Shown here: piece after piece, positions 16,740-24,950 of the stretch
Position numbering within the stretch: the stretch's first letter is position 1
Layout: each line of letters opens with the position of its first letter
NCBI GenBank assembly: GCA_017477555.1
Contig: JAFUVK010000181.1
Coordinates: forward strand, 1 to 37,881
Length of the DNA: 37,881 nucleotides
Direction of reading: 5' to 3'
Origin: Muribaculaceae bacterium
Lineage (GTDB): Bacteria > Bacteroidota > Bacteroidia > Bacteroidales > Muribaculaceae
Position numbers and translations under genes: made by a program
Notes under the pieces: model-generated
Databases searched by the model: none
Told to the model about the DNA's origin: nothing
The model's input: the letters and a program-made list of their open reading frames with translations, nothing else

Positions 16740-17208
16740 TTGAAGTAGTTAAGAAGTTAAGGAGTTGAAGTCGGGTTAAGACGTTATCCGTTCGGTCGGA
16801 TTTGTAATCCGACCGCAATAAAGTAAGGGCAGAATGCTACTTATACAGCTCTGCTCGTGATTACGCGGGGCAGAAAGGATTACTTAATATTGTGAATATT
16901 ATCTTGCTGTAGTATTTGTTTGACTTTTATAAGAGATTCATAGAATTACGAGTTATGTGAGATGTTGGCTATAATATGTGTTTTTTTATAATACATTTGG
17001 GGATAGAACTTTTTATCGGATTATAAATCCTTATACTCTTATACGGCTGGATTGAAAATCCAGCCAAACAAGGGTATTTTGGAGATATTAATCGTAAAGA
17101 TTTTGTAATATGTTAATAGATATTATGAATAAGATGAATAGATTTTTTTTCGGATTGCAAATCCTAATACTCAATGCGGTCGGATTACAAATCCGACCGA
17201 ACACTCGC
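16715..17208. repeat. REP-like repeat region between lpxB and the glycoside hydrolase gene
   Basis: The word CGTTCGGTCGGATTTGTAAT occurs in the lpxB 3' end (about 16719-16738) and again at about 16789-16808. The second copy continues to CCGACC, giving a palindrome. Two longer copies of about 55 bp lie near 17015-17070 and 17149-17203. They share CGGATT, AAATCC, ATACTC and a second GGATT/AAATCC inverted pair. Between them the DNA is AT-rich and shows no gene. The ~470 bp after lpxB appear to be only repeats and degenerate sequence. Confidence 0.7.
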
Positions 17209-17211
17209 GTA

Positions 17212-18723
17212 ATGAAAAGTGTATTGGCAGTGGCGATGGTTGCTATGTCGTGCACCATGATGGCCGCCGAAGTGACACCTGCCAGCGACAATCCCAAACA
17301 TGAGTTCCGTGGAGCATGGATGCACATCATCGGGCAGAAGCAATATGCCCAGCAGACAACCCAGCAGAACCAAGCCTATCTCATCGACCAGCTCGACAAG
17401 CTGAAGCAGGCTGGATGTAATGCCATCATCTGGCAGGTGCGACCTCAAGCCGATGCGGCCTACGTCAGCCAGCTCGAGCCATGGTCGCGCTGGATTACCG
17501 GCCAATCGGGCGAAGCCCCGAGTCCGCTGTGGGATCCCTTGCAGTTTATGATCGACGAGAGCCACCGCCGCGGTATGGAGCTGCATGCGTGGATCAACCC
17601 CTATCGTGTGACCAGTGGCAAGGACGACCACCCGGCACCGGGCCATGTCTACTACGAGCACCCCGAGTGGTTTCTCAACTATGCCGATGGTAAGCTCTAC
17701 TTTGACCCAGGCTTGCCCGAGAGCCGCGACTTCATCGACCGCGTGGTGCGCGACATCCTGCAGCGGTATGATGTTGATGCCATCCACATGGACGACTACT
17801 TTTATCCCTATCCGGTCGAAGGGGTTGACTTTCCCGATACGACCAGTTATAACACCTACGGCATCGGATGGGACAAGGGCGACTGGCGCCGCCACAACGT
17901 GGACCTGCTCATTGAGCAGCTGCACCACACCATCCAGCAGGTAAAACCCTGGGTGAGGTTCGGCATCAGTCCTTTCGGCATCTGGCGCAACCGGGCGAGT
18001 GACCCCGACGGCAGCGACACCAACGGACTGCAGTGCTACGACGGACTCTATGCCGACTGCATCAAGTGGACTGCCGAGGGGTGGGTCGACTATCAGGTGC
18101 CACAGCTCTACTGGGAGCTGGAACACAAGCGCGCCAGCAGTCTCACGCTGGCACACTGGTGGAACGAACATGCCAACGGCCGACACATGTACTATGGTCA
18201 GGCCATCTACAATATCATGTCGCACCGCGACATCGCCGCCGACCATGGCGACACGCTCAATCCCACCCAGCTCGAGCACAAGTTTCGCCTCATGCGACAG
18301 TTGCCCAATGTGCAAGGCCCCTGCTGGTGGCCAGGCTACAATATTACCGATAATCACAAGGGCATGATGGACTCGTTGGCGACACGCTATCAGTCAACCC
18401 CGGCACTCATCCCTGCCTATACCTGGATTGACAATACGGCACCGGCCCCGGTGACACATCTCAAGCAGGTAAAGGGCAAGAAAGGAGCCAAGTCGCTCAC
18501 CTGGCAGCCCGCAGTCACTACCGACCCCATGCAGCAAGCTGTGCGCTATGTCGTCTACCGCTTCCACAAGGGCGAACCCATCGACCTAGGCAACGCCGCC
18601 TGCATCATGGCCATCACAGGACTGACATCGTTCGACATCCCCAAGGACAAGGGCAAATGGCAATGGGTCGTCACCGCACTCGACCGCTGCTGGAACGAGA
18701 GCCAGCCCACCATTGCCAAGTAA
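17212..18723 (+). CDS. GHL10-type glycoside hydrolase family protein (DUF187), secreted
   Basis: 503 residues from ATG 17212, which gives a signal peptide (MKSVLAVAMVAMSCTMMAA). The open frame back to 17110 is made of REP-like repeat and is not used here. Family hallmarks are FRGAWMHIIGQ, CNAIIWQVRPQADAAY, MELHAWINPYRV and DAIHMDDYFYPYP (catalytic-site region of a TIM barrel). VRFGISPFGIWRNR and VDYQVPQLYWE follow. The C-terminal ~85 residues form a fibronectin-III-like module (APAPVTHLKQVKG and onward). Such proteins are thought to act on bacterial or host glycans; the substrate is not known. Confidence 0.87.
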   Translation: MKSVLAVAMVAMSCTMMAAEVTPASDNPKHEFRGAWMHIIGQKQYAQQTTQQNQAYLIDQLDKLKQAGCNAIIWQVRPQADAAYVSQLEPWSRWITGQSGEAPSPLWDPLQFMIDESHRRGMELHAWINPYRVTSGKDDHPAPGHVYYEHPEWFLNYADGKLYFDPGLPESRDFIDRVVRDILQRYDVDAIHMDDYFYPYPVEGVDFPDTTSYNTYGIGWDKGDWRRHNVDLLIEQLHHTIQQVKPWVRFGISPFGIWRNRASDPDGSDTNGLQCYDGLYADCIKWTAEGWVDYQVPQLYWELEHKRASSLTLAHWWNEHANGRHMYYGQAIYNIMSHRDIAADHGDTLNPTQLEHKFRLMRQLPNVQGPCWWPGYNITDNHKGMMDSLATRYQSTPALIPAYTWIDNTAPAPVTHLKQVKGKKGAKSLTWQPAVTTDPMQQAVRYVVYRFHKGEPIDLGNAACIMAITGLTSFDIPKDKGKWQWVVTALDRCWNESQPTIAK

Positions 18724-18859
18724 TCAAGTCGCCATACGGCGATTACTCTTTCGAGGGTATATCAAAAATCAGGTATTCGTATTTAGCCGCCCTGTCGGGC
18801 GGAAACCACGAAGTGCTCGCGACTGAATGGGAGCCCGAAGGGCAAACGAGGCGCAAGAT

Positions 18860-18885
18860 TTGTTCGTTTACAAGGAAACGAACAA
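18860..18885. promoter_or_regulatory. Palindromic operator candidate, copy 1
   Basis: TTGTTCGTTT (18860-18869), a 6-base spacer, and AAACGAACAA (18876-18885). Its centre lies 54.5 bp upstream of the -7 element at 18927. The same half-sites recur at 22170-22196 at the same distance from another promoter. The fixed geometry argues for a regulator site, not a terminator. Confidence 0.6.
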
Positions 18886-18926
18886 GCTCATGGAGCGCTT
18901 TTGCGGCTTGTTTTCTCAGAAGAAGC

Positions 18927-18934
18927 TATCTTTG
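18927..18934 (+). promoter_or_regulatory. Bacteroidetes -7 element (TATCTTTG)
   Basis: TATCTTTG matches TAnnTTTG 28 bp before the Omp28-like gene at 18963. The TTTG at 18900-18903 is 23 bp away, slightly long for the -33 element, so activation by a bound regulator is plausible. Confidence 0.65.
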
Positions 18935-18962
18935 CACGTGTAAAACATTTGCAAGAAAGTCT

Positions 18963-19988
18963 ATGAAAAAATTTCTACCACTCATTGTCCTGACCGCTGC
19001 CATGGTGACTGGGATATCGGCAGCGGCCGATGACGAGGTCGCTGAGTTCACACGACACAAGCACTTGGTGGAGCTCGTCACTTCGCAGGGATGCGCTTAC
19101 TGCCCTTGGGGCGACCGTGTGCTTGAGCAGCTGGCCGAGATACGCCCCGACATCGCTCGGGTATCGATTCACAACAACCTCAATGCATCCGATCAGTTCC
19201 GCACGTTCAAGGCCGATGCCATCGGCAACCTGCTCAAGTATGATGCCATGCCCGAGGCGGCTTTCGACCGCACACCCTATCAGGGAGTGTTCATGCAGGT
19301 GGTGAGTGTGCCACCCGAGTATTCGCAGGCCAAGGCGCAAGCGTTCAGCGACCAGCTCGACACCAACGTCACCACGCCAGTACTGGCCGATGTGGTGATT
19401 GACGCAGACTATGACCAGGCCACACGCAAGCTCACCGTAACTGTTTCCGGCGACATCAAGAGCAACTTTTTCTCGACTTTCGGCACAGCGGCCAATAGCA
19501 CCGGACTCACCATCTATCTGACCGAGGACAGTCTGGTTGCTTGGCAACAGGATGGCCCAACGCGAGTAGAGGATTTTGTGCACAACAATGTCTTCCGCGA
19601 GACGATGACCAATTACAAGGGCGATGCGCTCATGTGGAACGACGAAAAGACCCACTACCAGAACACCTATGCTTATACCCTCAAAGCCGGCTGGGTGCCC
19701 GAGAACATGAACATTGTGGCCTTTGTCCACCGTTCCACCGGCACCACACCAGTACAAGAGGTGATTAACTGCCAGAGCATGGCCATTCGCGACCTGCTTG
19801 AGCAACCTGTCGAACCTGTGCCGGGCGACGTGGACGGTAATGGCTCGGTAGGCATTGAGGATGTCAACGCCGTGATCAATGTGATGCTGGGGGCCGCACA
19901 GAACCCCGCTGCCGATGTCGACGCTGGTGGCTCAGTAGGCATCGAGGATGTTAATGCCGTGATCAACATCATGCTTGGCAAGCGGTAA
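18963..19988 (+). CDS. Omp28-like thiol protein with CxxC and paired dockerin-like repeats
   Basis: 341 residues from ATG 18963; the frame open upstream to 18657 overlaps the previous gene and the promoter. The signal peptide is MKKFLPLIVLTAAMVTGISA. A thioredoxin-like domain follows, with C44 and C47 in the motif CAYC followed by PWG. The Omp28-type beta region has TGLTIYLTEDSLVAWQQ and WVPENMNIVAFVHR. The end is two dockerin type I-like loops. The first is intact (GDVDGNGSVGIEDVN). In the second, one calcium-ligand Asp is replaced (DVDAGGSVG). Dockerins bind cohesins in cellulosomes; no cohesin was seen here. It probably acts outside the cell in disulfide chemistry. Confidence 0.82.
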   Translation: MKKFLPLIVLTAAMVTGISAAADDEVAEFTRHKHLVELVTSQGCAYCPWGDRVLEQLAEIRPDIARVSIHNNLNASDQFRTFKADAIGNLLKYDAMPEAAFDRTPYQGVFMQVVSVPPEYSQAKAQAFSDQLDTNVTTPVLADVVIDADYDQATRKLTVTVSGDIKSNFFSTFGTAANSTGLTIYLTEDSLVAWQQDGPTRVEDFVHNNVFRETMTNYKGDALMWNDEKTHYQNTYAYTLKAGWVPENMNIVAFVHRSTGTTPVQEVINCQSMAIRDLLEQPVEPVPGDVDGNGSVGIEDVNAVINVMLGAAQNPAADVDAGGSVGIEDVNAVINIMLGKR

Positions 19989-20155
19989 AGTTCATAGTTA
20001 ACAGTTTATAGTTAGCAACAACTCTATCCCAGCATCATCGTGCGGGCACAGAGCAGTGAGGTGCTCAGTGTCCGCCGTGTGCTTGATGAGGGTAGCTGAG
20101 CGGATGGGTTATGCACCCTCTCCCGCTGACCGAGAGGGCAAACCGACTTGCGAAG

Positions 20156-20196
20156 CCCGCACAACTGATAATCTGCCACGGCTGTGCGAGCTTTTT
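20156..20196 (+). terminator. Possible terminator before the AAA-ATPase remnant
   Basis: CGCACA (about 20158-20163) pairs with TGTGCG (about 20183-20188), and T5 follows at 20192-20196. The loop is about 19 nt, so this is moderate only. Confidence 0.4.
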
Positions 20197-20220
20197 GCTA
20201 TAGGTTTCAGAAAAAAACAC

Positions 20221-20228
20221 TATCTTTG
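20221..20228 (+). promoter_or_regulatory. Bacteroidetes -7 element (TATCTTTG)
   Basis: TATCTTTG matches TAnnTTTG. The nearest TTTG (20194-20197) is 23 bp upstream. It would drive the 59-codon remnant and the regulator gene after it. Confidence 0.55.
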
Positions 20229-20269
20229 CACCCGCAACTATTATCTATTCAAGTTTAGCAAGTTCGGTA

Positions 20270-20449
20270 ATGTGCTTACAGCTAGTAGCAAAAGTGTATT
20301 TAGCTCCCCTCCTGAGCCGTCCGCGGTGCTTCGGAATGTCGATGCTGCGTCCCACGCTCATGGGCTGTTGCAAGGGCCGCAACGACCTGTTTCAGGGGCC
20401 GGCCATCGACCGCGCTACCCACACCATCCGCGAGTGGAAAATTGCTTGA
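20270..20449 (+). pseudogene. Internally deleted AAA-ATPase / PD-(D/E)XK gene (remnant 2), open 59-codon frame
   Basis: The frame from ATG 20270 keeps the P-loop region of the family (LLSRPRCFGMSML, where family members have RPRRFGKS). A segment like GCCKGRNDLFQGP follows. It then jumps directly to the last ~15 residues (DRATHTIREWKIA) and TGA at 20447-20449. The Walker lysine and one Arg are lost, so it cannot be an active ATPase. Unlike remnant 1 (4127-4353) it is not frameshifted. The breakpoints differ, so the deletion is independent. Its TGA overlaps the ATG of the regulator (TGATG). It may therefore be translated and couple to the regulator, but this could be chance. Confidence 0.75.
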
Positions 20450-22131
20450 TGAAAATCTCGTTCGTGACATATCGCCGAATAGCTGTGCTGATGCTGGGCA
20501 TGGTGCTGACCTGGGCCGGAGCGCAGGCTCGCATGGTCTATCCCAAGCAGTGGCACCAGCTTTCGGGTACACAGTTGCTGCAGATGGGGCAGAACTTTAG
20601 CAAGTCTGGGCATATGGACAGTGCGGTGGTGTGTTTCACCATTGCCGCCAGCCGTCTAGAAGGCAACGCCCGGGGTGATGACCTGCACAGTGGCATCCGG
20701 GCATGCTATAAGTTGGGTACGATCTATCAGTTCCGCTACTACAACTATCAGAAGGCGGCCGACTGTCTGCTGCAGGGCAAGCAAGCTGCCGTGCAGGCCG
20801 GCGACTCGGCACTAATTGCACTGCTTAGTCACGAGCTGGGATGCCTCTACCTGCAATATGAGTCGGCTCACCAGGAAAGCGACTTCGCGCAGAGCATCCC
20901 CTATCTGGAACAGGCCTGCCGCAATGCTCCGCAGGGCGATCCGCTCGACAGCTTGTATGTGTTCAACCTCATCACCACCGGCTTGCAGTTCAACCAGGTG
21001 CCACGCACACTGGGCGTTGCGCATGATTATTGCCAACGTCAACGCACCTCCAATTCTGTCACCGACCTGTGCCGAGCCGCGATGTGCATCAACGATAAGA
21101 ACCCTTCGGAGGCTCTCGTGTGGATAGACCATGCACTCAAGCGGGTGATGACAGTCGACGACGTACAGCATGCTCGTCTCACAGCAGTGGTGCGCATCAT
21201 CAAGTGCAAGCTGCTCGACCAGTTGGGGCGTGACAGTGAGTCGCTGGCCGAGCTGGACCGTTATGAGCAGATTGTGCGACGCTACAACTTCATGGAGGGT
21301 GTGCCCGATATCTATGACCAGAAGTACCACTTCTATCTGCGTCGGGGCAACGAGCAACTTGCCAGCGTCAACCGCCTGCGATATCTCGAGGCGGTCGACT
21401 CGCTCAGCGGCGTGACGCAGTTGCCCTATCTGATTAAGGCCTCGTCGGTCTTTGACCTGCAGAAGGCCACCGAAGAAGTGCGTATGCAAGAAGAACGGCG
21501 CGTGCGACTGACACAGACCCTGTGGATGGTGACCCTTGCCGCACTGGTGTTCTTGGCCTTGCTGGTTATGCTCTACCGCCGCAATCGCCAGCTCAAGGAG
21601 CGCAATCAGGCACTCTATGAGCAGAGCCTGGAACAGTTGGCCATCATCGACGAGGCTCGCAGGGCAACGCCGCTTGTGCGGCACGAGCCCCTGCCCAGCA
21701 CCGACGACGAGGAACTGGCATCGTGCGAAGACCAGCCCGTATCGACTGCTCCAGACATTGACGAGCAGTTGTTGCAAGATATCTACCAGCGCATCAAAGC
21801 CGTCATGGAGAGTGCTCCAGAGGTCTACGACGAGACATTCTCGCTGGCGAGGCTGCACGAGATGGTGGGAAGCAACACCAAGTACATATCTCGTGCCATT
21901 AGCCAATATGCCCACACCGATTTCAAAGCTTTGCTCAGCCAGTATCGCATCCGAGAGGCATGCCGTCGCATGAACGATGTCGCAACCTACGGGCACTATA
22001 CCATCGAGGCCATTGCCAAGAGTGTGGGGGTGACCTCGCGCACAAGCTTCATCCAGAATTTCAAAAAACAGACAGGCCTGACCCCATCGGCCTACCTGAA
22101 ATTGGCTCACGAAAAGTCGGCCGAAATCTAG
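20449..22131 (+). CDS. TPR-type membrane regulator with C-terminal AraC DNA-binding domain
   Basis: 560 residues from ATG 20449. The frame runs open to 20056, but that part crosses the promoter and remnant 2 in another frame. An N-terminal signal or anchor (about 7-25) is followed by TPR-like helical repeats (about 45-340; for example MDSAVVCFTIAASRL and YYNYQKAADCLLQGKQAAV). A membrane helix lies at about 357-378 (LWMVTLAALVFLALLVML), then a charged linker. An AraC/XylS helix-turn-helix fills about residues 443-560, ending FIQNFKKQTGLTPSAYLKL. This layout suits a sensor outside the cytoplasm that controls genes directly. It sits between two promoters carrying a shared palindrome (18860 and 22170), which makes it a plausible regulator of both. 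Confidence 0.85.
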   Translation: MKISFVTYRRIAVLMLGMVLTWAGAQARMVYPKQWHQLSGTQLLQMGQNFSKSGHMDSAVVCFTIAASRLEGNARGDDLHSGIRACYKLGTIYQFRYYNYQKAADCLLQGKQAAVQAGDSALIALLSHELGCLYLQYESAHQESDFAQSIPYLEQACRNAPQGDPLDSLYVFNLITTGLQFNQVPRTLGVAHDYCQRQRTSNSVTDLCRAAMCINDKNPSEALVWIDHALKRVMTVDDVQHARLTAVVRIIKCKLLDQLGRDSESLAELDRYEQIVRRYNFMEGVPDIYDQKYHFYLRRGNEQLASVNRLRYLEAVDSLSGVTQLPYLIKASSVFDLQKATEEVRMQEERRVRLTQTLWMVTLAALVFLALLVMLYRRNRQLKERNQALYEQSLEQLAIIDEARRATPLVRHEPLPSTDDEELASCEDQPVSTAPDIDEQLLQDIYQRIKAVMESAPEVYDETFSLARLHEMVGSNTKYISRAISQYAHTDFKALLSQYRIREACRRMNDVATYGHYTIEAIAKSVGVTSRTSFIQNFKKQTGLTPSAYLKLAHEKSAEI

Positions 22132-22169
22132 TACGCTTAGGCAGAAAATCATTGATGCTGACGGGTGTT

Positions 22170-22196
22170 TTGTTCGTTTTCCCCGAAAACGAACAA
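22170..22196. promoter_or_regulatory. Palindromic operator candidate, copy 2
   Basis: TTGTTCGTTTTC (22170-22181), CCC, and GAAAACGAACAA (22185-22196). The centre lies 54 bp before the -7 element at 22237, matching copy 1 (54.5 bp) in both half-site sequence and position. Confidence 0.65.
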
Positions 22197-22212
22197 GCCC
22201 CCTGCCCAATTG

Positions 22213-22244
22213 TTTGCACACTACTCTGATAGTTTCTACCTTTG
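22213..22244 (+). promoter_or_regulatory. Complete Bacteroidetes promoter before the BspA-like gene
   Basis: TTTG at 22213-22216, a 20-bp spacer, and TACCTTTG at 22237-22244. The leader to 22340 can form a hairpin between GGGTTCG (22291-22297) and CGAACCC (22320-22326). Confidence 0.8.
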
Positions 22245-22339
22245 CCTTACCGAAAAATATTCCTTCTAAACAAGCTGAGGCGGAGGTAACGGGTTCGAAC
22301 TCTGCCAAGGTTGACATCACGAACCCACAGTAGACCATT

Positions 22340-24877
22340 ATGAAAAAAATGCTTACCCTATGCCTTGTGATGGCCACCGCACTGATAGGCCAGGCACAGA
22401 TGCCCGTGGTGCAAAGCACAACCATTCCGGCTGTATCTGCACCTACGCCATCCAAAAACATGAAGAAGGCTCAGTATGCCAACCAAGTCACTGTCGACAA
22501 CATCATCTATGGCATCGACACCGAGGCGGCCAAGGCTGTGGTGCTGGGGGCCGACGATGACATCTTCGACCTCGTCATTGCCGACCAGGTGACCTTCAAT
22601 GATGTCGCTTATCCTGTGACCGAGGTCAATGCACGTGCATTCATGAGAAACGGCACCATCGAGACCATCCAGTTCCCTGCCACGATGAAGTATATCGGCA
22701 GTTGGGCATTTTATGAGGCTTCGGCACTGCAGAGTGTCACCCTGCCCGATGGCATCGAGAAGACCGATACCTGCTGCTTCCGCCACTGTGTTTCGCTCGA
22801 GAGCGTCGACATGGGACAGGGCATCAAGGAGGTGGGCTATGGCACCTTCAGCGAGAACCCAGGCCTGACCAGTGTGGTCTTCCCCGCATCGGTCCAGAAA
22901 ATTGGCGGTTATTGCGTCGAGAAGTGCCCGAACTTGGCCACCATCACTATCCAGTCGCCCTCGTTGGAGTATGTCGGTTATAGTGCCTTCAACGAGACGG
23001 CCATCACCGAGATTATCTTCCCCGAGACTGTCACTAATATGCAAATGAGTGTCTGCCGCATGTGCAACAACCTCAAGCATGTGGTGCTGCCCACCAACCT
23101 CACCGCCGTACCGGGTCAGATGTTCACGCTGTGTGCCGGACTCGAAGAGATTACTTTGCCCGAGAGCATCACCACACTGTCGTCCGAGGCTTTCTATGGC
23201 AATGAGGCACTGCGCAGCATCAACCTGGACAACATCACCCGCTATGAGCACGCTTGCCTCTACGAAACGCATGCACTCACCGGCGAGATTGTCTTTAACG
23301 AGAACACCACCCTCATCGGCGACTTTGCTTTCCGTGGCTCGGCCATCTCCGGCATCAAGACCGGTGCCAATGTCGAGACCATCGATAGCTATGCTTTCTG
23401 GGCTTGCTACAACTTGAAGAGCATCGACCTGGGCGAGGGTCTGCAGGCCATCGGCATGGGTGCCTTCGGCGACACGCGCTTCAGCACCATCGCATTCCCG
23501 TCGACTGTGGTCGATGTCGAGGGGTATGCCGTGTTGCAGAATCCCAACCTGATTGCTCTGGGCTGCAAGGCGGTGGATGTGCCCGAAATGGTCAACAAGC
23601 TCGACCTGGTGAGCGACTATAATGCTACCACGCTCTATGTGCCCGAAGCAAGTATCGAGGCCTACAAGGCTGCCGAGATCTGGCAGAAGTTTGCCAATGT
23701 CAAGTCCATTGATGAGATGCCCATGCTGGCAGAGTATGTCCAGGACGGTGCTATTTATGAGCTTAACCTGACCCAAGGCACTGCCATTCTGGTCGATGGC
23801 AAGGCAGTGACGGGCGACTACGTGGTTCCTAATACAATAACAAAGAACGATGTGGTTTGCACCGTGATCGGTATCGCCAACGAGGCGTTCAACCAGAATG
23901 CCAACCTGACGGGTGTCACCCTGAACGGGGACTTGCAGACCATTGGCAGCAAGGCGTTTGCCGAGACCAATATTACCGCCCTCAATATGGGTGCTAAGGT
24001 GCAGATGGTGGGTACCGACTTCCACTACAAGGCCACCAAACTGGCCACGATTACCGTCGATGAGAACAACCCCTATCTCTGTGCCGAGAACTCGCTGCTC
24101 ATGACCAAGGACAAGAAGGAGGTCATCGGCTTCCCCGTGGCTAACCCTGCCACCGAGCTGATTATTCCTGACGAGGTGGAACTGGTGCGCAACGATGCCG
24201 TCAACCGCTGCAAGAACCTCAAGCGCATTGTCATCGGCAGTGGCTGCAAGCACATCGAGCGCAACGCATTCGACAACTGCACCGAAGCCACCGAACTCAT
24301 TCTGGGCGACAACATCGAGGATATCGGCTTCCAGGCATTCCGCTCGCTCAAGAGCGTGACTGAACTCCAGTTCCCCAAGAACTTGAAGTTCCTCTACGAC
24401 TATGCTTTCTCGTTCACCTGGTCGCTCAAGGAGGCTGTCTTGCCCGAAGGACTTGAGTGGCTCTGTGGAGGGGCTCTCAATCGCTGCGATGCACTCGAGC
24501 GCGTGGTCATGCCGGCCAGCCTGACTTGGGTAGGCCAAGAGCCATTCAGCAACTGTGGCGCCATGACCGAGCTGGTGAGCATGGCCGAGAACCCCGTGGG
24601 GCTGACTACTGAGCTGTTTAACGATGCCACCAAATATCAGACCGTGACGTTGTATGTGCCTGAGGGATGCATTGACAACTATCGTAATGCCAACATCTGG
24701 CAGAAGTTCGTCAACATCGAGGAGATGCCCAACACGAGCATCGACGGTGTGCAGACCAAGACAGAAGCTGCTGTCGAGGCCATCTACACCATCGACGGCA
24801 AGCGTCTGAGCCAGATGCAGAACGGTGTCAACATCGTGCGCATGAGCGACGGTACAACCCGCAAGATTATCAAGTAA
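22340..24877 (+). CDS. BspA-type leucine-rich repeat surface protein
   Basis: 845 residues with a signal peptide (MKKMLTLCLVMATALIGQA). From about residue 80 there are many BspA/LRR_5-type repeats of ~23 residues (for example IETIQFPATMKYIGSWAFYEASALQSVTLPDG). They come in two blocks, broken near 450-490 by an AYKAAEIWQKFANVKSI stretch. A similar NYRNANIWQKFVNIEEM stretch ends the second block. The last ~35 residues (AIYTIDGKRLSQMQNGVNIVRMSDGTTRKIIK region) are a common C-terminal surface tail in this order. BspA proteins often bind host proteins or other bacteria; the ligand is unknown. It has its own promoter with a palindrome upstream. Confidence 0.87.
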   Translation: MKKMLTLCLVMATALIGQAQMPVVQSTTIPAVSAPTPSKNMKKAQYANQVTVDNIIYGIDTEAAKAVVLGADDDIFDLVIADQVTFNDVAYPVTEVNARAFMRNGTIETIQFPATMKYIGSWAFYEASALQSVTLPDGIEKTDTCCFRHCVSLESVDMGQGIKEVGYGTFSENPGLTSVVFPASVQKIGGYCVEKCPNLATITIQSPSLEYVGYSAFNETAITEIIFPETVTNMQMSVCRMCNNLKHVVLPTNLTAVPGQMFTLCAGLEEITLPESITTLSSEAFYGNEALRSINLDNITRYEHACLYETHALTGEIVFNENTTLIGDFAFRGSAISGIKTGANVETIDSYAFWACYNLKSIDLGEGLQAIGMGAFGDTRFSTIAFPSTVVDVEGYAVLQNPNLIALGCKAVDVPEMVNKLDLVSDYNATTLYVPEASIEAYKAAEIWQKFANVKSIDEMPMLAEYVQDGAIYELNLTQGTAILVDGKAVTGDYVVPNTITKNDVVCTVIGIANEAFNQNANLTGVTLNGDLQTIGSKAFAETNITALNMGAKVQMVGTDFHYKATKLATITVDENNPYLCAENSLLMTKDKKEVIGFPVANPATELIIPDEVELVRNDAVNRCKNLKRIVIGSGCKHIERNAFDNCTEATELILGDNIEDIGFQAFRSLKSVTELQFPKNLKFLYDYAFSFTWSLKEAVLPEGLEWLCGGALNRCDALERVVMPASLTWVGQEPFSNCGAMTELVSMAENPVGLTTELFNDATKYQTVTLYVPEGCIDNYRNANIWQKFVNIEEMPNTSIDGVQTKTEAAVEAIYTIDGKRLSQMQNGVNIVRMSDGTTRKIIK

Positions 24878-24898
24878 AAACCATCGAACCTAAGTAAT

Positions 24899-24930
24899 TG
24901 CGGCACGGGGCCAGACCCCGTGTCGCATTT
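24899..24930 (+). terminator. Strong hairpin after the BspA-like gene
   Basis: TGCGGCACGGGG (24899-24910) pairs with CCCCGTGTCGCA (24916-24927) across a 5-base loop, with one mismatch. TTTG follows. No promoter is seen before the next gene (24951), so it may be only a partial stop. Confidence 0.65.
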
Positions 24931-24950
24931 GCCAAATAAATCAGAGTCTT

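Noticed and set aside
17185..18357. 390-residue minus-strand frame over the hydrolase gene
   Set aside because: Shadow; the + strand encodes a clear GHL10-type protein.
20056..20448. N-terminal extension of the AraC-type regulator
   Set aside because: It contains the promoter and remnant 2 in another frame; ATG 20449 gives a signal-like start.
22270..22330. tRNA-like T-arm motif (GGGTTCGAAC)
   Set aside because: No acceptor or anticodon arm; GGGTTCG pairs with CGAACCC at 22320-22326 as a simple leader hairpin.
20812..22461. 549-residue minus-strand open frame over the AraC-type regulator
   Set aside because: Shadow frame; crosses a promoter and palindrome and has no recognisable domain.
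22358..24538. 726-residue open frame on the minus strand over the BspA-like gene
   Set aside because: Antisense shadow of a repetitive GC-rich gene; the + strand has signal peptide, LRR repeats and promoter.
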